Positions 52,599 through 62,994 of a stretch of DNA of 64,000 nucleotides are shown one piece after another; the first letter of the stretch is position 1, and each line of letters opens with the position of its first letter. Source of the stretch: Falciphora oryzae (taxonomy: Eukaryota > Ascomycota > Sordariomycetes > Magnaporthales > Magnaporthaceae). The notes under the pieces are model-generated. The model was not told where the DNA came from and did not search any database. It worked only from the letters and a program-made list of their open reading frames with translations. Both the position numbers and the translations under genes were made by a program. The stretch covers positions 69,637-133,636 of the forward strand of contig JNVV01000060.1 in NCBI GenBank assembly GCA_000733355.1, given 5' to 3'.

Positions 52599-53393
52599 AT
52601 TTAACGTCGGTATAATCGGGATCTACCAGTCCCTGTCTCCCAGGGGGCATACGACGTGCTAGCGCTACCTAAGCTTGACACTAGGCTACATGTTGCTTAT
52701 CCAGGCGGCTAACAAATTAAACCCGGAGGCACACGGGGATCGGGCCGCATTCCGGCGCTCCTTGTTAGTGAGCGGGCGATCGGCGGGAGGGCGTATGTAT
52801 ATACGCCGGTGCGTTGTGAAGCGCTGCGGGTGGCAGTGATGCGTTCGGCCGGCGAATATGCCGGAAAAGGGGTAAGGCTGGGTTAGGGCGGGGAGGTTTA
52901 CGGGACCACCCTTAAGCCCAGCCAGGTGTGCGGGGAACCAACGAGCCTACTGTTAGTCCGGTTGGGTAAAAGGGAAAAGGAAGGGATATATAATAGGGAA
53001 AAGGTATAAAGGAAAAGGGAAAGGGAAAGGTTATATATAAGCCCGTAGGCTTATCGTTACCGTCCGGCGACGGTGTAGTAGTTAGTGGCCTCGACGAACG
53101 AGGCAAAAAGGAAAGGCTTTTGAAGTAGCCGTTTCCAATACCCGGGCCTGTCGGAAGCCGGGGCGGGGTCCGCCGTAGGCCATTTATGTTCCCGCCCTAG
53201 CCAACCTGCATACACAGGGTGGGAAAGGGATTTGTTTCTCCCGCAAAGGCACGGGTTATCATCTTCGTGCTGGAACTTTCGATGGCACCAATCGAAGTCC
53301 CCGTGCCCTGTGCGAGCGGCTATCAGCCGCTCCGGTGCAGTTGCAAAGCTTCGGGTGTATGTTGTGGTGCCGGCGGGAGGCCTATAGCCTTAT
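52561..53393 (-). mobile_element. LINE copy 5, 3' part (split by the Helitron)
   Basis: Minus strand. CT-repeat tail of about 35 bp (52561-52595, read as GA), 3' UTR, then the end of the ORF with the cysteine knuckle region near 53240. LINE homology stops exactly after CCTATAGCCTTAT (53393), and resumes with TTATACCGGG at 61078. Confidence 0.9.
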
Positions 53394-53396
53394 TCC

Positions 53397-53421
53397 AGCG
53401 CAGCGTGACGGCACGGCGAGG
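53397..53421 (+). repeat. Left terminal inverted repeat of the Helitron
   Basis: AGCGCAGCGTGACGGCACGG with five further matching bases, mirrored at 60806-60830 with one mismatch. A second block (GCCGGGCCGGCCGC to GAGCGATAC, about 53440-53466) is also mirrored at about 60741-60785, while the 15 bases between the two blocks (GTGAGGAACGA) are in the same orientation at both ends. Confidence 0.8.
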
Positions 53422-54107
53422 GTGAGGAACGAACCCGAAGCCGGGCCGGCCGCGGAGCGATACTTACTTCTGTGTGATTCTCAAAACGTTCTTCCTATTC
53501 TGTCCTAGCGCCTTTAGAATCCGGTGCGGGGATTGGACGGCTTAAAAATCCGATGCGGGGATTAGTCTATACTGTCGACCCCCCCTTCGGTGCTTTTGCC
53601 TCCTACGCACCTTTTGCCTTTCGAAGGCAGCTGATAAAGCGATCCGCCGCAGGCGACCGGGCAGCCCGCTGCAGGCGACCCAAAGCCCTCCGCAGGAGCC
53701 CCCCGGGAGGGCCCCCGGAGGGCCCCCGGAGGGAATCACTTAATAGATACGCTTAATATCCGATTATCGCGAGATTTGGGCTTTGGTGTTTTGGTGCAGG
53801 CGACGCAGGCGTAGGTAGGCGGATTTAAATTGGTGACGTAGGCCACGTGATAGCGCGGGTCCGTGCAGATTACGTCAGCCGCCTGCCCTTCCTACAACGC
53901 GTCTCCCAATCCTCTTAACCCTCCCCGCCCTACCTATTTACCCAACGCATAAAAAAACAACAACCTCGATGCCTTTAATCCGGATTACCGCAATCGATCG
54001 CGCGCAACGGAATCACGGTCTGTATATTGCGCGCGCGATCCTCTCTTTCTTTCCTAACCGCTGAGGCAAAAAACTGACGTTTTTTTGATGCTTTCCAGGC
54101 TTTCGCG

Positions 54108-55163
54108 ATGGCAGCGATCGCTCCCGACCCGGGCGGTCTCCCACCTGGCGACCCTCCCGGCGACCCTCCCGCACCTTTCCTTCAAAATACCAAGCAATGC
54201 CGCAGTTGCGGTCAGGTTAAGCCGGTGGGTGAGTTCCTCCCCAAACGAGGCACCACTTTAACTGTCAATTGCGCTGCTTGCCGGACCAAAGCATCTGGCA
54301 CCAGGCGTATTGGCAGCAGTCTCCGCCACGCGTTCAGCCGGGTAGTTTCCGGCGGCACCAAGCGGCCGCACGGCCAAGGCGAGGGACCGTCGTCGTCTCC
54401 AAAGCGCCCTCCCTCGCGGCCCAAAAGTCGTGCCACGTTGCCCCCGGAATGGGTGCCACCGTCTCGCCTGGAGCCTCGCTCTAACCCGGACCCTCGGTTT
54501 AACCCTTAGCACCAACCTTCCCAAACACCCTCTCCCTTTGGCGGTGCTGGCAGTGCTAGCACCGTTGGGTTAATGCAAGGAAGCGCTAATAGTGCCCGCA
54601 CCACTATCTATGCTGTTTTCCACCCTCGGCCGGAGTCGGCCCAATCGATCAGGCCTGATTTCCGCCCTCGTAATCTCATTGCTAACGTTCGCAATAGTTT
54701 GCAAAGTAGCGCTACGGTACCGAGCAATACCCCAAGTAGCACTCGCACCATTTACCCTCGGGGTATTAACCCAAAGGCCTTACTGCCTACCCAGCGTGCC
54801 CAGTACCGACAAAATGTTGCCCTGCGAGACCACCGCCAACGGCAACGTGCCGGCGAGGACCCGTCGTCTATGCCGTCAGTATCTGCTTTCTACTCGCAGG
54901 TACCGTCCTCGCAGCACCCGCCTCCAAACCTCCCGCAGCCGCCTTTAAGGTCCTCGCCTCTGCGACCTTCGCAGCCGCCTTTTAAAGCCTCGCAGCTGCC
55001 TCTCCGCCCTACTCCGCTGCCTGCCCTCCCTCAGTCTTCAGGACCTCGCCTCGCTCCTCCTTTTGCGGCTGGGTCTAACGAAAGCGATTTGTATAATGCC
55101 ACCCCCGCTACGCCTAAAAAGGTTGCGAGGATCCAAGCTGCCCGACTAGAGGCTGCCCGTTAA
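54108..55163 (+). pseudogene. Helitron N-terminal zinc and proline-rich region
   Basis: An ATG at 54108 opens MAAIAPDPGGLPPGDPPGDP followed by a Cys4 knuckle, CRSCGQVKPVGEF and NCAACR, of the type found at the N-terminus of fungal RepHel proteins. After a stop at 54507 the same protein seems to continue at 54573-55163 (AQYRQNVALRDHRQRQRAGE and a Ser/Pro-rich stretch, LPQPPLRSSPLRPSQPPFKA). It ends at TAA (55161) within short alternating repeats of AAARAEAAR-type sequence. Stops are few here, so this part is better preserved than the helicase-Rep centre. Confidence 0.55.
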
Positions 55164-55589
55164 AAAGCTACCCGTCAGGAGGCTGCCCGTTAAAAGGCTG
55201 CTTTGCAAAAGGTTGTCCGTCGCCATCCTCCCACGCTTCGTCGGCGATTTCGGTTTCCCCCAGTTAATCGAGCTCGGCCTTTCGCCCGGGAGCTGTCTGG
55301 CTTTTAGCTTTTACAGATATCCTCCCAATACTCGCTTAACTCCCAGCTTAGCTCCTAATTTAGCTTTGTTAAGGAGCAAAGCGGATCGCAACGTCGTAGC
55401 CCTCCCCGTAGCAGTTAGGCTGCTTGCCGAAGCGGCCGTCCCGGTAAGCAAAACGAAATTGATGGCTCGGAACCTCCGCTGCATTGGAGAGATTTAAAGC
55501 CCCTGTTTTTTTAAAAATCTAACAGCCTTTTGCTTTAACGATTAAGATTTCCAGCTAATAAATAACTTTTACGCCAAACTTGACGCTAA

Positions 55590-58500
55590 GGCCGTGCCCG
55601 AATATTGCACTCGCTGCCGTTACAAGTGGTTTAATATCTAGGTAAATAAAGGCATTTGCTTAAGCTGTACTAATAAAAATAAGGGATAGCCTGCCGACCT
55701 CCTTTTCTTCTATTCTAACGAAAACAAAATGCACTTCCGAAATATCCCTTTTTTCCTACAATTTTTCGGCGAATTTATTTAAATCGAAAAGCAGCTAATC
55801 GCCCGGGTTCACACGCACGTTCAAATTTGTGCTATCCGTAGTCAGCAGCTCAAATACTTTAGCCACGTTATTAACTTTTAACGGGATACAAGCGCTATTT
55901 ACAATTAACTTCCCTTTTTACCCGAGGACCTTAATATCGTAATCTTGCGCCCGCCGGCCGTCGCCCCTAACCCGCACGCCCTTCGGATTTTCCGGCGTAA
56001 TTTCACGGTACGGAGGCGGGTTGTGAAAGCCTAGCTGGACTGGCTGATCGCCAACCAACCTGGCTACGAAAACGTTTAGATCAACCGCGAACGCCTTAAC
56101 CGTTTCCCTATCGATAACGACGTCCTTAGCCGCATCACCCAGCTTAACATTAACGGCGACGGCCAGGCCTTTTAAAATGCCTTCGATGCCGGCGGGGACG
56201 AAGATATTAACGTTACCGCCGCCCCAAATTTGATCGCCGCAGCCAAAAATTTGCACCGTTTCCGGCAACAGCTGCGAGGTAAGCACGCTAACCCTGCCAA
56301 CGTACCTATTGCTCCCCGCAACTACATCAACCTCCCTAGCGTACGTTCTACGCCCCTAAACGACTTTAACCAACGCACTACCCTTATCAGCCTGGCTTTG
56401 CCCTCCCTACTTCCCTTTAGCGCCGGCGAATTCACACAAAACCGTTTCCGGGAGGTCGATTAGCTCACTTGGGTCCGGCACGCCTTAATATAGCACGATG
56501 GCCGTTTTGCCCGTCATCCTCGCTTCCGATACATCGCTTTTAACACCTCCATGCGTGCCACCGTCAACAAACGCAGCAATTTCTATATCAACAAACCCGG
56601 CCCGCATCAGCAGTTCGAATCCATAAACCAGCTCAAAAAGGCGTTAAACGCAAATAATCCCGAAGGCCGGGCTTTACTGCAATTTATAATGCGTTCTAAA
56701 AACGTTTTCCGAGGTAAAATCTTACATTTCTTTTACTTTATTCACTTTTCGTTTTTATCTTATTTTTCGTCTATTTACCCGTTATAATAATATTTATTTT
56801 TTAACCTATAAGCGAAAATAAAATCCGCTTATAGGTTATAAATCCCATTTCCCCTCCCTTCCCCCCTCCCACCTCCCTCCGCCGCTGTTCGGTAAATCCG
56901 TTAGTTTTCGAAAAGCCCTAGCATGCAACCGGCCCCCTCTTTACCACCTGCGGGTAAATATCGAAGCCCGCAAGCAATAGGAATACAAACAAACAGGTAC
57001 AAAGCGGGCGTTTCCCTCCGTTGCGGTTCGGTAAACCCGTTAGTCTTCGAAACGCCCTAGCATATAACCGTCTCCTCTCTACCACCTGCGGGTAAATATT
57101 AAGGCCCGCGAGCATTAAAAATACAAACAAACTGGCACAAAGCGAGCGGTTGCACCAATCCCTGCCTTTTAAAAAGGTGCCGGCTAACATCCTTTTACCG
57201 GGGACTTCCCCTTTTTTTGCAAGCACCCGTCCCTTTTAAAATAACGAGCGCCACAAACTATAGGCCATATATTACGGCCTCGGCGCACCCAGGCTGTTTT
57301 TAACCTTCTTAGCTGCGGATTTGCATTGGAAAAATTTCGCTAAAATGATGCCACGCTATAACGAGTAGCTACGAGCCGACGACCAAGGGAAATACAGGAT
57401 CGCCCGCGAAAACCTAAAAAACCACCCCATAATCGCCGCCTACCACTTCGTTAGGCGCATTAAGCTTTTTATCCAAAAGTACATGCAGCCCAAATTCAAG
57501 TTTATCGCGTACTGGTACCGCTTCGAATGGCAGGGGCGTGGCAATCCTCACCTCCACGGTCTCTTCTAGCCCTCCTGTACGCCCTCGCTTAACTTTCTGC
57601 ACGAAAAATACAACCAGCAAAGGTTCGTCAAACACTAAGGCATTCACATCAAAGCCTTCAACCCTATACCTAACCGCCGGCCTCAGCCTTAAAAAAATAA
57701 CCCCCTAAAGTATCGTATTGGCACGCCTGGCGGTCTCCCCTTAAACTTCGAAACCTTAGCACGCGTTGTTAACCGCGTTCAGCAGCACGTCTGCAGCCCT
57801 GCCTACTGCCTCCGCAAAAAAAAGGACGCATAAAGCCGCCTATTAGCCAAGCTTAGCTATCGGTTCTACTTCCTTCGCCTTTTACACCCCAGGGCCGTGT
57901 TAACGATACAACTCAACCCCAAATACCTTATATACGACGGCGAACGCAACGACCCCATTATAAACTAATACATCCGCGGCGTTGCTTTGGGCTGGGGCGC
58001 TAACACGGATGCTAACGCTACGACATCCTTAAAATCGGTGCTTAATTACATTTCCAAATACTGCTCTAAAGCCAAGGTGCAAACGGTTCCCTACAAGGAT
58101 ATTATAACGTCTTTAATTCCCCGCGTTTTTCACTCGCGGCCTATGGTGTCTTTCGTCGCCAAAATAATGAACAAGCTTATTTTAAAGCGAGATTGGCCGG
58201 CTATGGAGGTGTGCCATTACCAATTTAAAATCCCTTTCGTCGAATGCAGCCATAAGGTCGTTACCTTCGATTGCCGCCGTCCCGACGGCTTCGACCCGCA
58301 AATGCTGATTAACGCCGAAAACCGTTTTAAAAAGGTTAAAAAGATCTATTTCAAATATACCGAACGTGCTGCTATCTGGGCAAACCTTACCTTTTTTAAA
58401 TTCCTTACCCGCATTAACCACGTCGGTAATAGCGCCTTTTAGCGTAAGTTTAGCCCACGCGCCAAACTTCGCCTGCTCAACTACTTCCCTCGCTATAACA

Positions 58501-60482
58501 AAAACCTAAGCCACAAGCAGTTCGAAGATTTCGCTCGGGTAAAGCTAATGTTGCACCACCCTTACTCCGATTACAACGACCTTAAAACAATCGACGGCGA
58601 GGTTTTCGATACCTTTAAAAAGGCCTACCAATATTATTTGGCGTAGCACCAAAACTTTTATAAGGATAATTACTACGCCGAGCTAAATAAAGAGCCTAAA
58701 AAAAACGATTTTATCAACGAACCTAACTACACCCAAAAGGTTACCCGGAAGGATTAAAACGACTTTGCGGCAAAGGTTCCTCGCCGTAGCCCCGAAACGG
58801 AAGATATCGACCTCCTGGGCAACAGGGAAAGGGATATAGCCTACGATTAGCTCCCTTACGTAAGCCGGTACGCCGACTTGATCCCGGCCGCCGCCACCTA
58901 CTGGAAGGAAAAGCGCAATCTCCTCCCCCTTATCCCTACCAACCAAGCTCGGTCTAGGCTTACCCTCCTCAACTATAAACAGCGGCTTTTTTTCGATACC
59001 GTCGTCGCCTATTAAAACCGGGCCGTCGATGCTAATCGCTATAAAAAGATTGTTGCACGCGCTAAGGAAACTTAGCTCCTATTGCAAATCGATGGCCGCG
59101 GGGGTACCGGCAAAACCTTCGTCCTAACGCAAATCGGTTTGGAGGTTAGCCGTATAAACAGTGCCTACGGCATTAACAAGGAGGTCATCTTCAAGGCTGC
59201 TCCCACCGGCGTAACAGCTAACGCGATCGGCGGCGCCACCTTGCATTCGCTTTTACGCCTGCCTGTTACTACTAGCAATATAAATATGGTCGAGCTTACT
59301 CCTAACGAAGCCACTAATATCCGTAACCGCCTCAAAGACATAAAATATCTTTTCGTTAACGAAAAATCCATAATCGGCATTACCACCCTAAATTTTGTTA
59401 ACCGCCGCATGCGTAAAATCTTTAAAAAGCCCAACCTTTTTTTTAAAAGCCGCAATATCATTTTAATCGGAAACTTCTGGCAGCTCCCTCCAGTTATGCA
59501 GCGTGCGCTCTACACCCCTAGCTCTCGCCTCCGGACCCCCAAAAAACACTCTAACCGCACGGCCTACAAAAAGTTCAACCAAACCATCGAGCTCAAGACC
59601 TTTATACGCCAGGCCGGTAAGGACGACGAAGCTATCCGCTTCCGCGAGGCATTTAAAGGCCTACGGTTTAATAACCCTATTGTTAAGCACTGGAAAACTC
59701 TCTCGGCACGCATCCAGACCGGCCTCTCCCAGCCCGAGGTTAGGAGCTTTAACACGGCCGTACGCATTTATCCTACCAACGCTATGGTTAAAAAGTACAA
59801 CTTTACCTATCTAAAGCTCCTAAATAAGCCCGTAATACCCGTCATCGCCACCAGCAGCGGCCCCGGCGCTAATAGGGTTGATTCCAAAAACGCCGGCAAT
59901 TTTTACATGTTACTTCCGATCTGTATCGGTAGCAGAGTGATGCTTACGGAAAACCTCTGGACCCCGGCCGGCCTCGTTAACGGTGCCTGCGGAAAGGTTT
60001 GGGACGTCGCCTAGCCCCCTGGCACTAAAAACCCACGAAATCCTTAAACGCCTCCGTTTTTAATCCTAATAAAGATGGACAAGTACGATGGCCCCCGCTG
60101 CTTCGAATTACCCGATATCCCGGCTAACGTTGTCCCTATTTTCCGCTTTACACGGGACTTTATAAAGGGCAACGCGGCCTGTACCCGGGTCCAGTTCCCT
60201 GTCACTATCGCTTACGCTATCACAATTCACAAATCCCAGGGCCAAACGTTAGAAAAAGCGGTCCTGGATATCTCGCACCGCGATTTTATAGCCGGCCTTA
60301 CTTACGTCGTTATTTCCAAAGTTAAAACGATTAAAGGCCTTATGTTTAACTGTCCCTTTTCCCTCGACGCCATCCGGGTTAGGAAGGATATAATTGGGCC
60401 TGTCCGTAATGCAAACCTTAAGCGCCGTATCGATGCCGGAAAGGTTATAAACCTTCAGCCCCTTCCCCTTCCCCCTCGCTAG
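55590..60482 (+). pseudogene. Helitron RepHel protein (DUF6570-like, HUH Rep, Pif1-type helicase), decayed
   Basis: DUF6570-like block: about 55795-55930, LIARVHTHVQICAIRSQQLK followed by LPEDLNIVILRPP. Rep: LTFLAADLHWKNF (57300), FIAYWYRFEWQGRGNPHLHG at about 57505-57560 with the HUH metal motif HLH, and the tyrosine motif NYISKYCSKAK at about 58043, where the two Tyr of the YxxKYxxK pattern are present. Helicase: Walker A GRGGTGKTF (59093-59120), APTGVTANAIGGATLHSLLR (59198), a Walker B-like IILIGNFWQLPPV (59455) in which the usual GDFxQLPPV Asp reads Asn, IGSRVMLTENLW (59930) and, after a break at 60012, AITIHKSQGQTLEKAVLDIS (60218). Numerous TAA/TAG stops and frame breaks (e.g. HGLF-stop) make it non-functional. 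Confidence 0.8.
56720..57270. repeat. Noncoding insert within RepHel with a 125-bp tandem duplication
   Basis: Between the N-terminal part (ending FIMRSKNVFRG at 56717) and the Rep start (YYGLGAPRLFLTF at about 57275) lies AT-rich sequence with no reading frame on the plus strand. It contains a 12-bp inverted repeat (TAACCTATAAGC at 56802-56813 and its inverse at 56827-56838), then two imperfect tandem copies of about 125 bp (about 56887-57013 and 57019-57146; both contain ACCACCTGCGGGTAAATAT). Possibly an intron or a small insertion. Confidence 0.6.
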
Positions 60483-60805
60483 GAGCCGGCCGTCGAAGAC
60501 TACGAGCTTAAAGGTAACGAGATAAAGGCCTTTAGGTTATTTACCGATACTTCCCTTTGATCCAAAACTTGGGGGCAACAGCAGGATATCAGCGCCAAGC
60601 ACGAGGGCGCCCCTAATCTCTAAATAGCCTCACGCCTTGGACCTGATTATTTCCGCTTTTTATTTGACCGTTGTTGTTTTTTTCTGCAATAAATGGAAAC
60701 TTTGTCCCTGGATTTGTTCCTTTTTATGTATCCAACAAGTATCGCTCCGCGCGGCGGTGCAGGTATCGCTCCTGCGGCCGGGCCGGCTGAGGGTGAGGAA
60801 CGAGG

Positions 60806-60830
60806 CCTCGCCGTGCCGTCACGCTACGCT
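60806..60830 (-). repeat. Right terminal inverted repeat of the Helitron
   Basis: Mirror of 53397-53421 (CCTCGCCGTGCCGTCACGCT). Directly after it comes AGCGCC; the next 247 bp to the LINE junction are not part of the repeat. Confidence 0.8.
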
Positions 60831-61077
60831 AGCGCCTTCCGGGTTTTGGGTGGTTACGAGTACTACGAAAGATAATAAACACCAAAAAAAACACGGTAAC
60901 TCTATTTACTTTGCCTTTCTGAATAGCTTCACCGTCACCGTTGCGCTGTTTTGCCCCTGATGAGAATCTCTCTTTTTTTCCGTGCGGAAAAGTTAAAATC
61001 AGGGCAATTTGGCCCACGTGCCCCCGGAGGCACGGAGGGACGTGCACTGGCGCCAAGTTAGCGGAGCGGCACTGATT

Positions 61078-61432
61078 TTATACCGGGCCGGCAGGTTATC
61101 TTTAAACCACGCGTTGCGGGCGTCCCGGGCTATTTTCCGGGCTATAGCTTTTACTCCGGCAACCGTTGGTTTGGCGTGTTGGGGGATCGGGAGGGCCGTG
61201 CCTAGTTTTGCTTCGGCGTCGGCTTCCTCGTTCCCGGGGATTCCCGTATAGCCCGGAGACCATCGGACGTGTACGCGGTGCTTGTCCATAAAGCAATGGG
61301 CCTTTTTAAAAGCCCCTTGTAAACTGTCAGGGGCCGTACCTAAAAGGCCGTTAGCCACCGAGGTGTTATCGAGGCACAGGTAGAAAGCGCAGTTGCGGAA
61401 GCTCCAAACTGCTTTTCGGAGGCCCATCCGGG
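61078..61432 (-). mobile_element. LINE copy 5, 5' part (RNase H region), right of the Helitron
   Basis: Minus-strand coding piece GARMGLRKAVWSFRNCAFYL ... VRWSPGYTGIPGNEEADAEA ... NAWFKDNLPARY, i.e. RNase H with its last Asp region intact. Homology to copy 1 ends at GGCCCATCCGG (61432), the truncation point. It continues at 53393 on the far side of the Helitron. Confidence 0.9.
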
Positions 61433-62154
61433 CCCCGACGCTCCTGGATAGGAGAGAGAGCCCGGAACACAATGATCAGCTTGTAGATGCAACAACGCGT
61501 CTGAATGGCGCAATCATTTTGTATTGCTCTACCGGGATATCTCGGTAGTGGGACCCTTGCTCGTCAGTTTACTGGCTAAATTGCAGTGAAACCATCTGGG
61601 TTCCAGTGGGTGCTGTCTTGCGGTGGCTAGCGGTGCTGTTTTACCCCACCTTGCAAGCCGTTTATCGTCGGAATCGGTGGAGGTTGCAGAATCAGAATGG
61701 GAGCAGCTATCGGCAACCACCCACAATCGTCCACGAACGCACGCGTCGGCATGCTTTGGAGAGTCCAGCTGGTCTTCCAGCATCATGCAAGGCGCTCAAG
61801 GCGTGGCACGCTAATCAATTCCCCGGGCCATGCCCGCCTGAGGAGCTACTGTTCCCCCGAGCTGCTATTGCTCGCGCACTGCGCCGCCAAGGTCTGGCAC
61901 CGGGACGCAGCTGGTACGCTGAAGCTGAAATGCAGCCCTCCGCTGCATTCTTGCTGCCGTCACTCCTATTTTCATCAAATGCAGATCTCGGTTACCGAGT
62001 GTGCAAGACCGAAACTGCTATAACATAGTCGCCTGCAACTAGCACGCGACACCAAACAGGACTCCTCACAAACGCACTCACGACTGTCGATTGCACAAGC
62101 ACCTATAATGTCTAATCGGGCCAGCAGGCTTGTTGTCAAGAACAAGGCTCGGGT
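61433..62154. other. Flank without a supportable gene
   Basis: About 720 bp. The longest frame (61606-62028, 140 codons) has no recognised motif and shares its length with frames in other phases. A possible short exon starts at 62108 (MSNRASRLVVKNKARVQVGN) but its antisense strand carries the MYND gene, which is better supported. Confidence 0.4.
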
Positions 62155-62994
62155 TCAAGTAGGAAACAGAACCAAGATCGTCGTTCGACCTGCAAAGAAC
62201 GCAGCTCCAAAGTCCCACCGGGTCATCCCGTTTGATCGCAATCTAGATGTCGTCGTCCGCAGTCGACCGCCTCGAACTGCGGCCGCTCGAACGGTTTTTG
62301 GTCCCCGAGGCAAGTTGATCCTGACGCCTTGGAGGGTAGTGCCATGCGCCAACACCGTCACATAGGGCGGGGGCGCCGGGTTGGACGGCAGCGCCAAGTC
62401 TTCCGTGAGGATCTCGAGGGAGCTCATCCACGACAGGATAAAATCTGGACCGTGCCCCAAGTCGCTCAAATCGAGATCGCGGCACCACGTCCGGCCCTCG
62501 GCAATGTCATGGAACGCAAGGGGGGACCCGTCCACCTTCAAATGGTGACCTCGGGCCTGGTCGCCGCAATGGAGTTGACGCTGCGGTTGGGCAGCTGGTG
62601 CTCGAGCCCGCCGGCGCCGTAGCGCGGCGCGACGTTGAATGACGAGGGGTTCGGGCGGCGCGCGCTCCGGGAGCTGGTTCGGTTTGGTCAGGAGCTGCTG
62701 CGCCGGCAGGGTCGTCTCGTCCAGGCTCAGCAGGCGCTCCGGGATGGGGCCTGGTACCTGACCCCACCCCCGCCGAGCCAGACGAATTACGGGTGCTAGA
62801 AAAGGATTCCGGGAAGTGGTCCGGCGAGGGACGGTTGAGGCGCGACAGAGCAGCTTGTGGACGGCCGAGTCGGCGTTCTCGCACTTCTGGAGCAGTAGCT
62901 GACATTGTCGCAGGCGAAGCAAGGGCTGGCTGCGTCCTTGTTGCAGACCAGGCATGGGCGGCGACGAATCGTGTCAACCGTAGTGGACGCCAAT
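62155..62994 (-). pseudogene. MYND-type zinc-finger protein gene, frameshifted
   Basis: Minus strand. The zinc finger reads CLVCNKDAASPCFACDNVSYC in one frame (about 62955-62890) and KCENADSAVHKLLC in the next (about 62885-62845), so all MYND ligands (C-x2-C, C-x2-C, YC, C, H-x3-C) are there but a one-base loss after YCS splits them; three C instead of two would restore phase. The expected start (ATG-GCG-TCC) reads ATTGGCGTCC at 62994, again one extra base. Downstream, segments such as HDIAEGRTWCRDLDLSDLGH and ILSWMSSLEILTEDLALPSN look like the usual C-terminal part but in two frames. MYND proteins act in protein-protein contacts of regulators; in fungi many are uncharacterised paralogs. Either a pseudogene or a gene damaged by read errors. 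Confidence 0.6.

Larger units (their letters stand above)
53394..61077 (+). mobile_element. Helitron-family element, 7,684 bp, inserted in LINE copy 5
   Basis: The insertion limits are set by the interrupted LINE; TTAT stands on both sides (53390-53393, 61078-61081). Inside is a RepHel protein relic (54108-60482). The left end starts TCCAGCGCAGCG. A 25-bp inverted repeat links 53397-53421 with 60806-60830, followed inward by a second matching block. About 247 bp lie between the right inverted repeat and the LINE junction; they contain a hairpin GTGCC-CCCGGA-GGCAC (61018-61033). Many TAA/TAG codons point to RIP. Helitrons of the classical type lack inverted repeats and insert between A and T, so this could be a Helentron/Helitron2-like form or a composite. 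Confidence 0.75.

Noticed and set aside
61606..62028. 140-codon plus frame as a gene
   Set aside because: Three overlapping frames of similar length, no motif, no intron logic.
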